From the NCBI GenBank assembly GCA_001660395.1, contig LXWE01000011.1:62001-126000 (forward strand): a stretch of 64,000 nucleotides of DNA, given 5' to 3'. Shown piece by piece: positions 1 to 9,375 of the stretch. Origin of the DNA: Alteromonadaceae bacterium XY-R5 (GTDB taxonomy: Bacteria; Pseudomonadota; Gammaproteobacteria; Enterobacterales; Alteromonadaceae). Position numbers and translations under genes: made by a program. The first letter of the stretch is position 1; the number at the start of each line of letters is the position of its first letter. Below the pieces are notes generated by a model. That model was not told the origin of the DNA, did not search any database, and saw nothing but the letters and a program-made list of their open reading frames with translations.

Positions 1-592
1 TATCATTACCGTGGGCGGCAAAGGCTTCCCGTACGCTGTCGATATTGTTGTATTCCATGGTCAGGGTGTGCTGGGCAAAATCCGCAGGAATGCCGGGCGA
101 ACTAGGCACACCCAGGGTCAGGGCGCCAGAACCGGCTTTGACCAGCAGAGCATCAGCATGGCCATGGTAGCAGCCTTCAAACTTTAGAATTTTATCGCGG
201 CCGGTGTAACCTCGGGCCAGACGAATAGCGCTCATGGTGGCTTCGGTACCCGAGTTGACCATGCGCACCATCTCCATTGATGGCACCAGTTTGCTGACCA
301 TCTCAGCCATGATCACTTCGGCTTCGGTGGGGGCGCCAAAACTCAGGCCTTTCTCGACGGCGGCGTGAACTGCTTCGCGGATCACCGGGTTATTGTGGCC
401 CAATACCATAGGACCCCAGGATTGCACATAGTCGATGTACTGTTTGCCATCGGCATCATAAATGTAAGCACCGTCTGCACGCTCGATAAATGGCGGCGTG
501 CCGCCTACGGCGCGAAAGGCGCGAACAGGCGAGTTTACGCCGCCAGGAATATGTAACTTTGCGCGTTCAAATAACTGTTGGGATTTTTGCAT
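1..592 (-). CDS. hemL: glutamate-1-semialdehyde 2,1-aminomutase (3' end outside window)
   Basis: This PLP enzyme converts glutamate-1-semialdehyde to 5-aminolevulinate, the first committed step of C5-pathway tetrapyrrole synthesis in the cytoplasm. About 197 N-terminal residues are present. They include the family hallmarks [12 protein letters not shown] near residue 15, the [15 protein letters not shown] stretch near 53-67, and [17 protein letters not shown], which forms the PLP phosphate site. The PLP lysine lies in the missing part. The ATG at 590-592 is preceded by GTGAG inside the 3' end of pyrB. Only 5 bases separate the pyrB stop from this start, so the two genes are probably co-transcribed. 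Identification is firm; only the C-terminus is unseen. Confidence 0.95.
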   Translation of the reverse strand, partial: MQKSQQLFERAKLHIPGGVNSPVRAFRAVGGTPPFIERADGAYIYDADGKQYIDYVQSWGPMVLGHNNPVIREAVHAAVEKGLSFGAPTEAEVIMAEMVSKLVPSMEMVRMVNSGTEATMSAIRLARGYTGRDKILKFEGCYHGHADALLVKAGSGALTLGVPSSPGIPADFAQHTLTMEYNNIDSVREAFAAHGND

Positions 593-597
593 TGTTC

Positions 598-1608
598 TCA
601 CTTTGACTTGTTGCTGTACCAGTGCACGTCGCAGTCATATTGACTTACCAGGTTTTCAACGCCCAGGGTTAGTGCAAATAAGGCCATACGCACTAACACG
701 CCATTATCTGTCTGGCGGAAAATAGCCAGATTCGGATTTTGGTTCAGGTCATTGTCCAACTCGTTAGCTTCGGCACGAGAATCCCTTGGCAGAGGGTGCA
801 TGATGACAGTTTTCGATTGGAAGTGTTTGGTGTAAATCTGCTGATTTAAACGGAACTTACCACGGTATTGGTTGGCTTCTTCCTGGGATGGAAAGCGCTC
901 TTCCTGAATACGAGTCTGATAACAGATGTCCGCATCCATGTTGCCTTCTAACTGATCTGTGATGGTGAGTCGGTGGCCGGCATTTTCAATCACGCTCAAC
1001 ACGCTGTCAGGCATGGCCAGTTCTTTTGGTGAAATCAGGGTGAAGCGAATGTTTTTGTACAGGCTTAACAGTTTCGACAGGGAATGCACTGTACGACCAA
1101 ATTTCAGGTCGCCGATCATGGCTATGTGCAGCCCATCAAGGCTGCCGCCGTGATAATTGATTTCTTTTTCGATGGTATATAAATCGAGTAGCGCCTGAGT
1201 CGGGTGCTCGTTAGAGCCATCACCACCATTGATTACCGGTACCCGACTGCCCTCAGCAAATTCTGCCACAGATCCGTTCTGTGGATGGCGCATGGCAATA
1301 ATATCGGAATAGCCACTTAACACGCGGGCGGTATCAAACAGGGATTCACCCTTGGCCAGTGCTGAGCTTTCCATCCCGGTTGTCTCTCGCACTTCGCCAC
1401 CCAGCAAGTTAAACGCGGTACCAAAACTCACTCGGGTACGGGTGCTGGGTTCAAAAAACAAATTACCCATAATGGCACCGTCCAGCACCTTAGTGCGTTT
1501 TTGACGTTTGGCATAGGGAACCATTTGGTTTGCCACCTGAAATACCTGCTCTATGGCGCTACGGTCAAATTGATTGACGGAGAGGATATGACTGCCTTCG
1601 AATTTCAT
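598..1608 (-). CDS. pyrB: aspartate carbamoyltransferase catalytic chain
   Basis: The enzyme joins carbamoyl phosphate and aspartate to N-carbamoylaspartate in pyrimidine synthesis. The carbamoyl-phosphate loop STRTR is at residues 55-59, Lys86 sits in the SALAKGES loop, HPTQ is at 135-138 and HPLPR at 271-275, so all main active-site elements are intact. At 336 residues it is longer than the roughly 310-residue enterobacterial chain, with extra residues at the C-terminus. No pyrI regulatory-chain gene follows; hemL does. No pyrimidine-sensing attenuator with a U-tract was seen in the 123-base leader. The Shine-Dalgarno is weak (AAAAG before the ATG at 1606-1608). Confidence 0.95.
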   Translation of the reverse strand: MKFEGSHILSVNQFDRSAIEQVFQVANQMVPYAKRQKRTKVLDGAIMGNLFFEPSTRTRVSFGTAFNLLGGEVRETTGMESSALAKGESLFDTARVLSGYSDIIAMRHPQNGSVAEFAEGSRVPVINGGDGSNEHPTQALLDLYTIEKEINYHGGSLDGLHIAMIGDLKFGRTVHSLSKLLSLYKNIRFTLISPKELAMPDSVLSVIENAGHRLTITDQLEGNMDADICYQTRIQEERFPSQEEANQYRGKFRLNQQIYTKHFQSKTVIMHPLPRDSRAEANELDNDLNQNPNLAIFRQTDNGVLVRMALFALTLGVENLVSQYDCDVHWYSNKSK

Positions 1609-1731
1609 CTTTTGATCAAAAACTTATGTGGGGTGAGATTAGGGGGATTTTAGCAAATTTCACGCAAGAGTGATGGGAGAAATTACTGCGACAATAAATA
1701 AATTGTTGGCGTTATTGCCGCAGGGAAAGGA

Positions 1732-2175
1732 TCACTGTGATTCGCTTTTCAGACAGGCTCTGAGGACAACGGTATTATACTGACGGGCGTACTCACGTAA
1801 TGCTTTGCGCGGCGTGAGATCTTCGTCAATCCTCAAGCTGTCACCAGTACCTGATAATACTTTAACACCACAACGTTGTTGCAGATCTTCCGCAGGATAC
1901 TGTTTCGCATCGATGCCGGGGAATGAAATCATTCGGCTGGCAAAGGCCAGCAGTTTAAAATCTTTTTTGCCGATGGCGAGATTGGCATCGGCAATCGGAT
2001 CCGCATAGGCTAACCAACGAAAGTCATTACTTTCGTCCTGCGTTGACATGCTATCCGGCTTCGCCACAGATTGCTCGGGTGCTGATGTACTAACAGAGGA
2101 GCCAGTGGAGGTACAGCCGATGGCCAGTACCAACACACTTAGCATGCTTGTATTGCGTAAAATATTGATAAGCAT
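1732..2175 (-). CDS. small hypothetical lipoprotein
   Basis: The 147-residue protein starts at the ATG at 2173-2175, which gives a lipoprotein signal: a hydrophobic stretch and lipobox A-I-G-C with Cys21. A Ser/Thr-rich linker follows, then a folded part with the segments WLAYADPIADANLAIGKKD and FPGIDAKQYP. Two more cysteines (near residues 99 and 142) could form a disulfide. I do not recognise the family. The start lies only 7 bases after the stop of the upstream secreted metalloprotease gene, so the two are almost certainly co-transcribed, suggesting an envelope-anchored partner of the protease or its secretion. An upstream in-frame start at 2238 would lie inside the protease gene and would not give a signal peptide. 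Confidence 0.75.
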   Translation of the reverse strand: MLINILRNTSMLSVLVLAIGCTSTGSSVSTSAPEQSVAKPDSMSTQDESNDFRWLAYADPIADANLAIGKKDFKLLAFASRMISFPGIDAKQYPAEDLQQRCGVKVLSGTGDSLRIDEDLTPRKALREYARQYNTVVLRACLKSESQ

Positions 2176-2182
2176 ACTGAAC

Positions 2183-4897
2183 TTAAAATGGGTTAGTTTG
2201 TTGGGCTCCACTGTGACCCAGCCTTCGTCTGATTGCAAGCAGACCAGTCAATAAGGTGATCCAACCTAAACTGCCACCAGAAGAACCAGAGCCTGACGTA
2301 TCTGTGCTGGTGCCTGAGTCTTCCGTATCAGTATCATCACTGCCACTGTTATCTGTGCTCGAATCGTCGTCTGAATCGTCAGAGCTATCATCGGTGCTTG
2401 AGGCGGTAATTGTAATGCTGACAGTGGCAGTATCTGTGGCTTCGCCGTCACTAACGACGTAAGTAAAGCTATCACTTCCGGATGTGCCACTGGCCGGCGT
2501 GTAAAGTACTGATTGGCTATCGCTGGCAATGCTCACTGTCCCGGCGCCGGAGTAGGAAACGCTGATGATGGTCAAATCACTGCTATCCACATCACTGTCA
2601 TTATCCAGCACCGCCAGGCTGTTTTCAGTCGAATCCTGGGCTACGGTGTAGCTGCTATTTGATGCCACTGGCGCATCGTTTACCGCATTCACCGTGATAT
2701 CCAAATAGTAGATATTACTGTCATCGATACCATCGTTGACGTAGGCACCTACGCTCAGGTTGCCGTTAAAGTCAGAATCCGGCGTAATCGTTGTATCACT
2801 AATCGTGTAATTGGAGCCTGCAACCAGCGTTAGGCTATAGCCTTCAGGATAAGCCCCATCGCTGTCGCTTACAGTAAGATCGTCCAGGCTAATGGTCAGG
2901 CTGGTATCTTCATCTGTACTTAATGTGTTGGCTTGTGCGGTGATAACAGGCGCAACGTTTGTACTTGATTGTGAAATACTGAAACTGCCACTGACGGCAT
3001 AGAAAATATTATCATCACAGCGCAGCATTAAACGGGCACTGCTGGTGGTTAAATTCGGCGCGGTAAAGGTTTCTGTACCATCGTTATCCGTACTGGCAAG
3101 CAGGGTGGTGGTAAATGTTTTGCTGTTGCCGGTATCCAGATACAGGCTGACGCTGCTACAACTGATGGGCGAAATATCCGTATCGGCAGTGGCCCAATTC
3201 ACGGTGACGCTCTCTCCACCCGTCCAGCTGCTACTGGCCACAGGCGAACTAATCGCAAATGCAGCCCCAGTATCGACCACACTGATACTGACTTCCGAAG
3301 CATCCACACCACCATTGCTGTCGCGGGCGGTTAGACGGAAGGTCAGATCACGATCGGTGGAAGGATAAATCTCCCCTTTGGTCGTGGTGCCGTTAAGCAC
3401 ATAAGAAAGACCCGGGAAATAGCGGGTATAGCCATCTTCACTTGGCTCGTACGAGCGGTAAAGCGGGTTATAGCCGTTATCGGTATTCATCGCCGACTGG
3501 CTGGTGGTGACGCCATTGGTACCACCTGCATCGATTTCTTCCCAGTTATAGGTCAGAGTGTCGTCTTCACTGTCGGTGGCAGAACCGGTCAGAACAAACG
3601 GCGTATCCGCGGGAATCGTATAACTGCTGGCGGTGACACTGATAACGGGCGCTGTGTTACTTTGACTTACGCTGGTGCCGCAACTGGGGCGAGAATCCAG
3701 ATAGTCGCGCATTTGCTCAATAGAACCGGTGTGGTAATAGGGATCGCTGTAGGTTTGCAGGTTCTGTGAGCCGCACAACCCGGCGTATCCCATAATGGTC
3801 GAGCCACTGCCGGGCTCCCAGGCACTGCTGCCGGAGCGCTGTGAACTGTCACAATTCGTGGTTTGACCATTGAATGAGTGGGTGGCATCAAGTTGATGCC
3901 CCAACTCATGGGCGACTAAATCAATGTAAAAACTGTCACCAGTGGGGGAAGGGCTACCGGTATAACCCTGGGCTTTATATGTGCTATTACACACCACCCC
4001 CACATAGGCCAAGCCGCCGCCAGCCGTATCAACCAAATGACCAATATCATAATTGGCGCTGCCGATAACACTATCGACGATGCTTTGGTTGGCTGCTAAG
4101 TCATCGGTACTGCCATCATTCTCAAATGGATCGGTATCGGCATCCAAATAGATTAACTCGTCGTTGTTATCGACCAGTTCAAACTGAATGGCTAAATCTA
4201 CCAGCAGCACTTCGTTAATTCGGTTGACCATATCGACGATGGCAGCGAGGGCACCGCTGGTGGTGCCGCCAAAATAGGCTGAGTACTCACCGCTGGCTGT
4301 AACGGCAAGGCGATAAGTGGTAAGGGTATCGCCCGTTGCTGTTGCTTTTGCACTGGCTTTTTCACTGAGCTGACTGGCGCTTTCATCCTCGATTGAGAAG
4401 ACCTGTTCGTTAAAACTTTTAGCCGCCAGATCGGTCGTATAGGCGCGGTAATAACTGGCGTAGGTGCCGTCCTCACTGTCACCGTAAGGGCTCAGGTTGG
4501 CCCATTGTCCATTTTGCTGAAACATGCCGGTCAGTTCTGACCCCGTCCAGGTAAAACGGGCTCGGTTGCCGTCGCTATCGGTACCTGAGTAGGTTTTAAT
4601 TTGAGAGTATTTGGCTGCCAATCCGGAGGCCATGACCTGAGTTTCTGTCAGCGTAAAGGTCACATCGTTGCCATCCGGTGTCGGTACTGACATTTGCAAA
4701 GAGGATTTGCCCTGTGTAAAGACGTCCGCCAGTGTGTCGGCTGAGGTTTGCACCAGGCGCTCCTGGCTGGCATAGACCTCTGTTGTCGATGTTGTATTAC
4801 TTTTGGCGGATAAAGAAAGGGTTTGCCAGGTCACCGGCGCTGCAAAGGCCAGGGAAGAAAACAAACTGCTAAGAATAACAATAGACGCGGATTTCAT
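2183..4897 (-). CDS. secreted reprolysin-like zinc metalloprotease with GlyGly-CTERM tail
   Basis: This is a 904-residue exported protease. It has a signal peptide ending in SLAFA, then a propeptide-like region to about residue 200. The catalytic domain carries the metzincin zinc motif HELGHQLDATH beginning at His330, followed by a methionine-containing IMGYAGLC turn. Downstream are Ig/cadherin-like modules (around residues 430-560, 570-660, 670-760 and 760-850), an acidic Ser/Asp-rich linker, and a C-terminal GGSLGWITLLTGLLAIRRR segment. That tail has the GlyGly-CTERM layout (Gly-rich motif, membrane helix, basic end) processed by rhombosortase for surface release after type II secretion. 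No rhombosortase gene is in the window. ATG 4895-4897 was chosen because it begins the signal peptide. It is followed by a lipoprotein gene in the same operon. Confidence 0.9.
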   Translation of the reverse strand: MKSASIVILSSLFSSLAFAAPVTWQTLSLSAKSNTTSTTEVYASQERLVQTSADTLADVFTQGKSSLQMSVPTPDGNDVTFTLTETQVMASGLAAKYSQIKTYSGTDSDGNRARFTWTGSELTGMFQQNGQWANLSPYGDSEDGTYASYYRAYTTDLAAKSFNEQVFSIEDESASQLSEKASAKATATGDTLTTYRLAVTASGEYSAYFGGTTSGALAAIVDMVNRINEVLLVDLAIQFELVDNNDELIYLDADTDPFENDGSTDDLAANQSIVDSVIGSANYDIGHLVDTAGGGLAYVGVVCNSTYKAQGYTGSPSPTGDSFYIDLVAHELGHQLDATHSFNGQTTNCDSSQRSGSSAWEPGSGSTIMGYAGLCGSQNLQTYSDPYYHTGSIEQMRDYLDSRPSCGTSVSQSNTAPVISVTASSYTIPADTPFVLTGSATDSEDDTLTYNWEEIDAGGTNGVTTSQSAMNTDNGYNPLYRSYEPSEDGYTRYFPGLSYVLNGTTTKGEIYPSTDRDLTFRLTARDSNGGVDASEVSISVVDTGAAFAISSPVASSSWTGGESVTVNWATADTDISPISCSSVSLYLDTGNSKTFTTTLLASTDNDGTETFTAPNLTTSSARLMLRCDDNIFYAVSGSFSISQSSTNVAPVITAQANTLSTDEDTSLTISLDDLTVSDSDGAYPEGYSLTLVAGSNYTISDTTITPDSDFNGNLSVGAYVNDGIDDSNIYYLDITVNAVNDAPVASNSSYTVAQDSTENSLAVLDNDSDVDSSDLTIISVSYSGAGTVSIASDSQSVLYTPASGTSGSDSFTYVVSDGEATDTATVSITITASSTDDSSDDSDDDSSTDNSGSDDTDTEDSGTSTDTSGSGSSGGSLGWITLLTGLLAIRRRLGHSGAQQTNPF

Positions 4898-5164
4898 GCG
4901 AATAAGGTTCCCTATGATGGTCAGGGTAGGTTTATTATAGACGTCTCTTGCGCAAGCGGCGGTGACGACTAACAACAGATAATGGCGATAGAGTAGGCAA
5001 AATGTTTGCTGTGGGCAATCATCTATCTTGCTGTTGTAGAAAAGATTTTTGTGAGGTCCGCCTCTAAGGTTGCGGTTTTTCAGGTTTTTTTCGCAGTGCA
5101 GCGGACCTGATGATTCAATGGTAAAATTTAGGTAAAGAGTGAAACGGGCATTCGGGAGTCAGCT
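4898..5164. other. divergent intergenic region with long-range inverted repeat
   Basis: This 267-base spacer separates the minus-strand protease gene from the plus-strand small membrane protein. It holds an 8-base inverted repeat, AGGTCCGC at 5054-5061 and GCGGACCT at 5101-5108, with a 39-base interior rich in T. No reading frame of note is seen. Its role is unknown. Confidence 0.45.
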
Positions 5165-5284
5165 ATGTCGTCTAAACCCAAGGCCTCCTGGTGGCTTACC
5201 CAGTGCGAACAATGTCGTCGCTGGCGCTACATTCTTCTGTGGGGCGTAATCATGTACCTTTTTCTTGTTTATGTGTGGTGGTAA
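5165..5284 (+). CDS. 39-residue CxxC single-pass membrane protein
   Basis: The short frame starts at ATG 5165 with a good Shine-Dalgarno (GGGAG, 6 bases upstream) and ends with TAA at 5282-5284. The next gene's ATG follows directly. The peptide has a short N-terminal part with TQCEQCRRW (a CxxC pair at Cys14 and Cys17, then basic residues), followed by one hydrophobic helix of about 16 residues ending in Trp-Trp. This looks like a small inner-membrane protein with the Cys pair and positive charges on the cytoplasmic side. Strict abutment with the DUF2982 gene and the strong ribosome binding site argue it is real and translationally coupled. The function is unknown. Confidence 0.65.
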   Translation: MSSKPKASWWLTQCEQCRRWRYILLWGVIMYLFLVYVWW

Positions 5285-5980
5285 ATGTCCGATGTAATTG
5301 AGATTCGCGCGAAAAGTAAGGGCAATACCTTAACCTTTGCCTTTGGTGGAGCAGGACTGATCCTGGTCGGCTGGATAATGACAGGCGTATTTCCTCAGCA
5401 GTTATTTTTACCCGGGGTATTGCTGATGTGTCTTGGTTTGGTGGGGGTGATTGTGAGCTGGTACAAAGCCAGAGAGCCAGGGTTTAGTCTGTTAATAGGT
5501 AAAGATCAGATTCATTATCACCACAGGGTAGGCAAATGGCAGTTAAGCTGGGACAACATCCAGCGAATCGATGTGCCTCGTTCTGAACGAGCCGGAGAAT
5601 GGCAGGATTTGGACATGCTTGGCATCCGCTTGAAAGATTATACCCCAGTGCTGAACAGCTTTTCGCCACGTCTGATTAGCCATATGTTACTGGAGCAGCG
5701 CGCGCTGTTATTGCATAACGATGATTGCAGTTCAGGTCAGTGTTATTCGATAGGGATGATTGAAGACGACCAGTATAAAGATCCACAGGGCAAAGTCTGG
5801 AAAGGGTTGCAGGCGATGCTGGCGAACAGAATGCAGCGTTTACGCAAGCAACTGGGATACGACCTGTATATCAATGCCGCTGAGCTGGATCGGCCGGTGG
5901 CTGATTTTGTGGTTTTACTTAAACAGTGTCAGGAGCAAATTACCCGCTATCAGCCGCAGTCAGAGTCCGCTTCTCAATGA
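5285..5980 (+). CDS. DUF2982 family membrane protein
   Basis: The 231-residue protein has two membrane helices near residues 17-35 and 40-58, followed by a cytoplasmic domain of about 170 residues. The domain includes FSLLIGKDQIHYHHRVGKW and an IQRIDVPR stretch, matching my memory of the DUF2982 family found in Vibrio, Shewanella and Alteromonas. No catalytic motif is obvious. The start codon directly follows the stop of the upstream 39-residue gene, so translation is probably coupled. Its 3' end overlaps the convergent histidine kinase gene by 7 bases, leaving no room for an intergenic terminator. The function is unknown. Confidence 0.8.
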   Translation: MSDVIEIRAKSKGNTLTFAFGGAGLILVGWIMTGVFPQQLFLPGVLLMCLGLVGVIVSWYKAREPGFSLLIGKDQIHYHHRVGKWQLSWDNIQRIDVPRSERAGEWQDLDMLGIRLKDYTPVLNSFSPRLISHMLLEQRALLLHNDDCSSGQCYSIGMIEDDQYKDPQGKVWKGLQAMLANRMQRLRKQLGYDLYINAAELDRPVADFVVLLKQCQEQITRYQPQSESASQ

Positions 5981-8900
5981 TGTGAGAAGCGTTCGTACTG
6001 TTCCAGTATTTCCACTTTCTGCCGATGGAAGTTGGGCATCTGCTGTTCGATTAATCCCCATTGCTGGCGTTTTATCGCCCCTTCCACTTCGTTGCACAGG
6101 GCCTGTAGCACGGGGACGCCCGTATAGCAGCTAACCCCATGCAATCTGTGTACATGCATGGCCAAATCATTGGTACGCTGGGCATCCCAGGCCAGTTCGA
6201 TATCCAGAATCCATTCTGGTAGGTCTCGGACAAAATCACGCAACATATCCCGGGCCGCATCTTCATTACCATTGGCTCGTTTTACCGCGAGCTGCCAGTC
6301 CAGTGCCGGTAATTGTGGTGGTTCGTGCTGAGCGTTCATACACCAGCGGGCAATCAGTTCGGCAAGGGCGTCGAAATCCAGAGGCTTGGGCAGGTAATCG
6401 TCCATGCCAGAGGCGAGCAAACGCTCTTTCTCTTCTTTAAAGGCATGGGCGGTAACGGCGATAATGGGCGTGCCCATATTGAGGGACGTTTTACGGATCA
6501 GCTGGGAAGCCTGTAAGCCATCCATTTTTGGCATTTGCACATCCATCAGGATTAAGTCGAATTCTTGCTGCTTACATAACTCAAGCGCTTCTTCGCCATT
6601 GTAAGCTTTGGTCAGAATCAGCGGTGAACGCGACAGCCAGGTCTCTAACAAGCGCAGGTTCATTTCCATATCATCTACTGCCAGCACCCGGGCTTTAGGC
6701 AATTGTTCTAATGAGACTTGCTGGGCAGGGCGTTGTGCCATTAAATTCCCTGATGCCAACTGTTCCAGTTTTCGTGGGGTTAATGGCATGCGTACCTGAC
6801 TCAAGAAATACTGGCTTAATGCCGGTAACTGGGTAAAGGGATCGGCTCCTGAATAGAGCAGGAATTTTTGCGTCGCCGGAAATTCGATCAGAGCTGGCAA
6901 CAGAGCTTCGCGTTTATTGCGTTTGCTAATGGGAAGCGTGGCAAGCATCGTATCGAACTGGCGATGGGTGCGTAGATACTGTAAATAGGCCAGAGACTCG
7001 ACACTGGTCACATTAGCACCGCAGGCTTTAAGTAATTTTGCTGTGGTATGACGGGTATGGGGATAAGGGTCAAACAACAGGATCTCTTTCCCGCGGCAAT
7101 GGTTAGATGTATGCAGCTTTGATTTGGCGCTAAGCAGGTTGGGTTTAAGGCTTAGGGTAAAGCTACTGCCCTGACCCAGAGTACTGCGCATGGAGAGTGA
7201 GCCGCGCATCAGCTTTGCCAGTTCCTGCGAGATAACCAGCCCCAGGCCGGTGCCCTGATAGGTGCGGCTAAGGGCGTCTTCTACCTGTGAAAATGCACTG
7301 AAGAGCTTTTTCTTATCTTCCTGGCTAATCCCAATACCTGTGTCTTCAACCCGAATTGTAAGCTGATAAATGCCGTGTTCCAGCAGTGAACCATAGGCTT
7401 GTATTTTGACATAGCCTGAATGGGTAAATTTGATTGCGTTACCCAGCAGGTTATTCAGTATTTGTTTGATTCGGAAATCATCGCCAATCAGCTTTTCCGG
7501 CAGGGGCGAGATATCGTAGATAAACTCCAGATTTTTCATATGGGCCGATTTGGCCATGACGCTGATCACGTCTTCTAACAATTCATCCGGAGAGAACGAC
7601 TCGGCCGAAATTTGCAGTTTCCCGGCCTCGATTTTAGAAAAATCGAGGACGTCATTTACAATACTCAGCAGGTTTTGCGCCGCACTATTGATGATCTGTA
7701 CCTGTTCCTGTTTTTCCGACGGCAGTGACAACTGACTAAGCTCGTTACTGAATCCAAGAATGGCGTTTAACGGTGTGCGGATCTCGTGGCTCATATTGGC
7801 CAGAAACTGGGACTTAATGCTACTGGCTTTAATCGCGTCTTTACGCGCAATGTCGAGACGGGCGTTCTGTTCTTCGATGATCTCCATATTATTACGCAAA
7901 TCATCTGTAGCCTGTTCGATTTCGGCTTCCAGCTGTCCGTGGCTTTTGTCCATCAGAGCAATAGAGAACAGGCAGGCCTCGAGGAACACCCCAAACTGAA
8001 AGCAATAAGTGGTAAAGCTATTCGACGGCACAACACCTGTCAGGCTGAGCATGCCGATAATGGCGCAGCTGGCAAGTATGCTCCAGGCAAAGATAAAATA
8101 ACGGGCTGGCTTAAACTGATTAAAGTAACTTTCGAATCCCGCAAGGGCATAGGTGACAATTGCAAACAGGCTAAACAGATACACCAGGCCACTTTGCCAC
8201 ATTGGCGGCAGCATGCTAAAGCCGGAGGCAACGCCCATCAGCATCAGGGTAATCATACTGACGATAATCAGCTTAAAAAAGCGCGGAGCTGTGTTCCAGG
8301 CCGTTAAGAAGAACAAAGTGAAAATGCCCGAGCCTATGCCAATGACACAAAAGATCACGTCGATATGGGCACTCAGCCAGCTGGTGAAGCCTGAGGGTGT
8401 GAATAGCTGGCTATGGCCGCCCCAGACGTACTGCCATATGAGTACGGTACAGGTATAGAGTACATAGGCGAGTAAGCTGTATTCCCGATAGCCAAAAAAT
8501 AACACCAGGTTATAAATAGCCAGGATCAGTAGACCACCGTAAAACAGTCCCCACATTAAGTTATCTACGATTTGCTGGAAATCGTGCTTTTCTGCGGTCT
8601 GAATGTCTACAGGAGCAATTAAGCTGGAGTTAGCGCTTTGCACCCGAATATACATTTCCACTTCGGTGGCAAAGGGCAATTCAACTTCGAGGGTGGGGAA
8701 ACGAAAACGTTGGTTGGTTTTGATTTTGCCTTGTTTGGCATAGGCAATCAGAGTTTTGTCGACGAACAGGTAGATATCGACTTTATCCAACTGGGCGAAG
8801 GTGACATCGACTATCCAGTCATTGACGTCGGTAACGTTACTAAAGGTGGTATACAGCCAGAGCCCTCGCGGCGAAAAGCCGTAGTTGGGGTTATTATCTC

Positions 8901-9129
8901 TGGGCCAGTTAAAACTGCCTTTTAATGCACGGATTTCATCAATGTTCAGTTCCCGATTCTGTTCCTGCAGAATCCTAAAATGTGGATTAAGACGCAGTAC
9001 CTTATTGGTATCGATAAGCTGAATATGGTTTTCCATTTGCGCGAACGCCGAATTGCATACCATCAGCAGCATACAACAGGTTATGGCGCGCCACAGACAC
9101 TGTAAGATCTTTTCGTGCATTGAATTCAT
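5974..9129 (-). CDS. hybrid sensor histidine kinase, 7TM-DISM sensor, BarA-like output
   Basis: This 1051-residue phosphorelay kinase has a signal peptide cleaved near Ala30 and a periplasmic 7TMR-DISM extracellular domain (about 35-175). It continues with seven membrane helices (about 190-392), a coiled coil (395-440) and a HisKA domain with phospho-acceptor His448 in MSHEIRTPLNAILGFS. The ATPase domain has NLLGNAIKF, DTGIG and GTGLGL boxes. A degenerate receiver follows (about 680-780, without the usual acidic pocket), then a true receiver with Asp863 in LILMDVQMPKMDG, and a C-terminal HPt domain with HRLHG at 994-998. The HPt context (HRLHG followed by CYTGVPVLQALC) resembles E. coli BarA, so signalling to a UvrY/GacA-type regulator is plausible. 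Ligand-type sensing by the DISM domain differs from BarA. No response regulator gene is adjacent. Confidence 0.9.
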   Translation of the reverse strand: MNSMHEKILQCLWRAITCCMLLMVCNSAFAQMENHIQLIDTNKVLRLNPHFRILQEQNRELNIDEIRALKGSFNWPRDNNPNYGFSPRGLWLYTTFSNVTDVNDWIVDVTFAQLDKVDIYLFVDKTLIAYAKQGKIKTNQRFRFPTLEVELPFATEVEMYIRVQSANSSLIAPVDIQTAEKHDFQQIVDNLMWGLFYGGLLILAIYNLVLFFGYREYSLLAYVLYTCTVLIWQYVWGGHSQLFTPSGFTSWLSAHIDVIFCVIGIGSGIFTLFFLTAWNTAPRFFKLIIVSMITLMLMGVASGFSMLPPMWQSGLVYLFSLFAIVTYALAGFESYFNQFKPARYFIFAWSILASCAIIGMLSLTGVVPSNSFTTYCFQFGVFLEACLFSIALMDKSHGQLEAEIEQATDDLRNNMEIIEEQNARLDIARKDAIKASSIKSQFLANMSHEIRTPLNAILGFSNELSQLSLPSEKQEQVQIINSAAQNLLSIVNDVLDFSKIEAGKLQISAESFSPDELLEDVISVMAKSAHMKNLEFIYDISPLPEKLIGDDFRIKQILNNLLGNAIKFTHSGYVKIQAYGSLLEHGIYQLTIRVEDTGIGISQEDKKKLFSAFSQVEDALSRTYQGTGLGLVISQELAKLMRGSLSMRSTLGQGSSFTLSLKPNLLSAKSKLHTSNHCRGKEILLFDPYPHTRHTTAKLLKACGANVTSVESLAYLQYLRTHRQFDTMLATLPISKRNKREALLPALIEFPATQKFLLYSGADPFTQLPALSQYFLSQVRMPLTPRKLEQLASGNLMAQRPAQQVSLEQLPKARVLAVDDMEMNLRLLETWLSRSPLILTKAYNGEEALELCKQQEFDLILMDVQMPKMDGLQASQLIRKTSLNMGTPIIAVTAHAFKEEKERLLASGMDDYLPKPLDFDALAELIARWCMNAQHEPPQLPALDWQLAVKRANGNEDAARDMLRDFVRDLPEWILDIELAWDAQRTNDLAMHVHRLHGVSCYTGVPVLQALCNEVEGAIKRQQWGLIEQQMPNFHRQKVEILEQYERFSHH

Positions 9130-9375
9130 TGATGTTTTATCCAGTCATCATTAAACCACTGCTGCTAAGATAAAGCCAATAGGTGACTTTCATTTAAGCT
9201 GTAGTCAGCACCGTGAATTGCTTGTAGCCCTGCAAACAGAGGTATCAAACAGGATTTTGGTAATTGCAGGTTATGGGGTAATCTAGCGTGTCACCGTAGG
9301 AAAAGGTATCAACCCGCCTAAGCCTGCAGCGATTCTCGTTGAAAACAATAACAAAAGGGCAGAACCAGTTTAATC

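Noticed and set aside
2256..2529. Open frames on both strands over the protease C-terminal linker
   Set aside because: They result from the repetitive Ser/Asp codon composition of the linker; shadows of the real gene.
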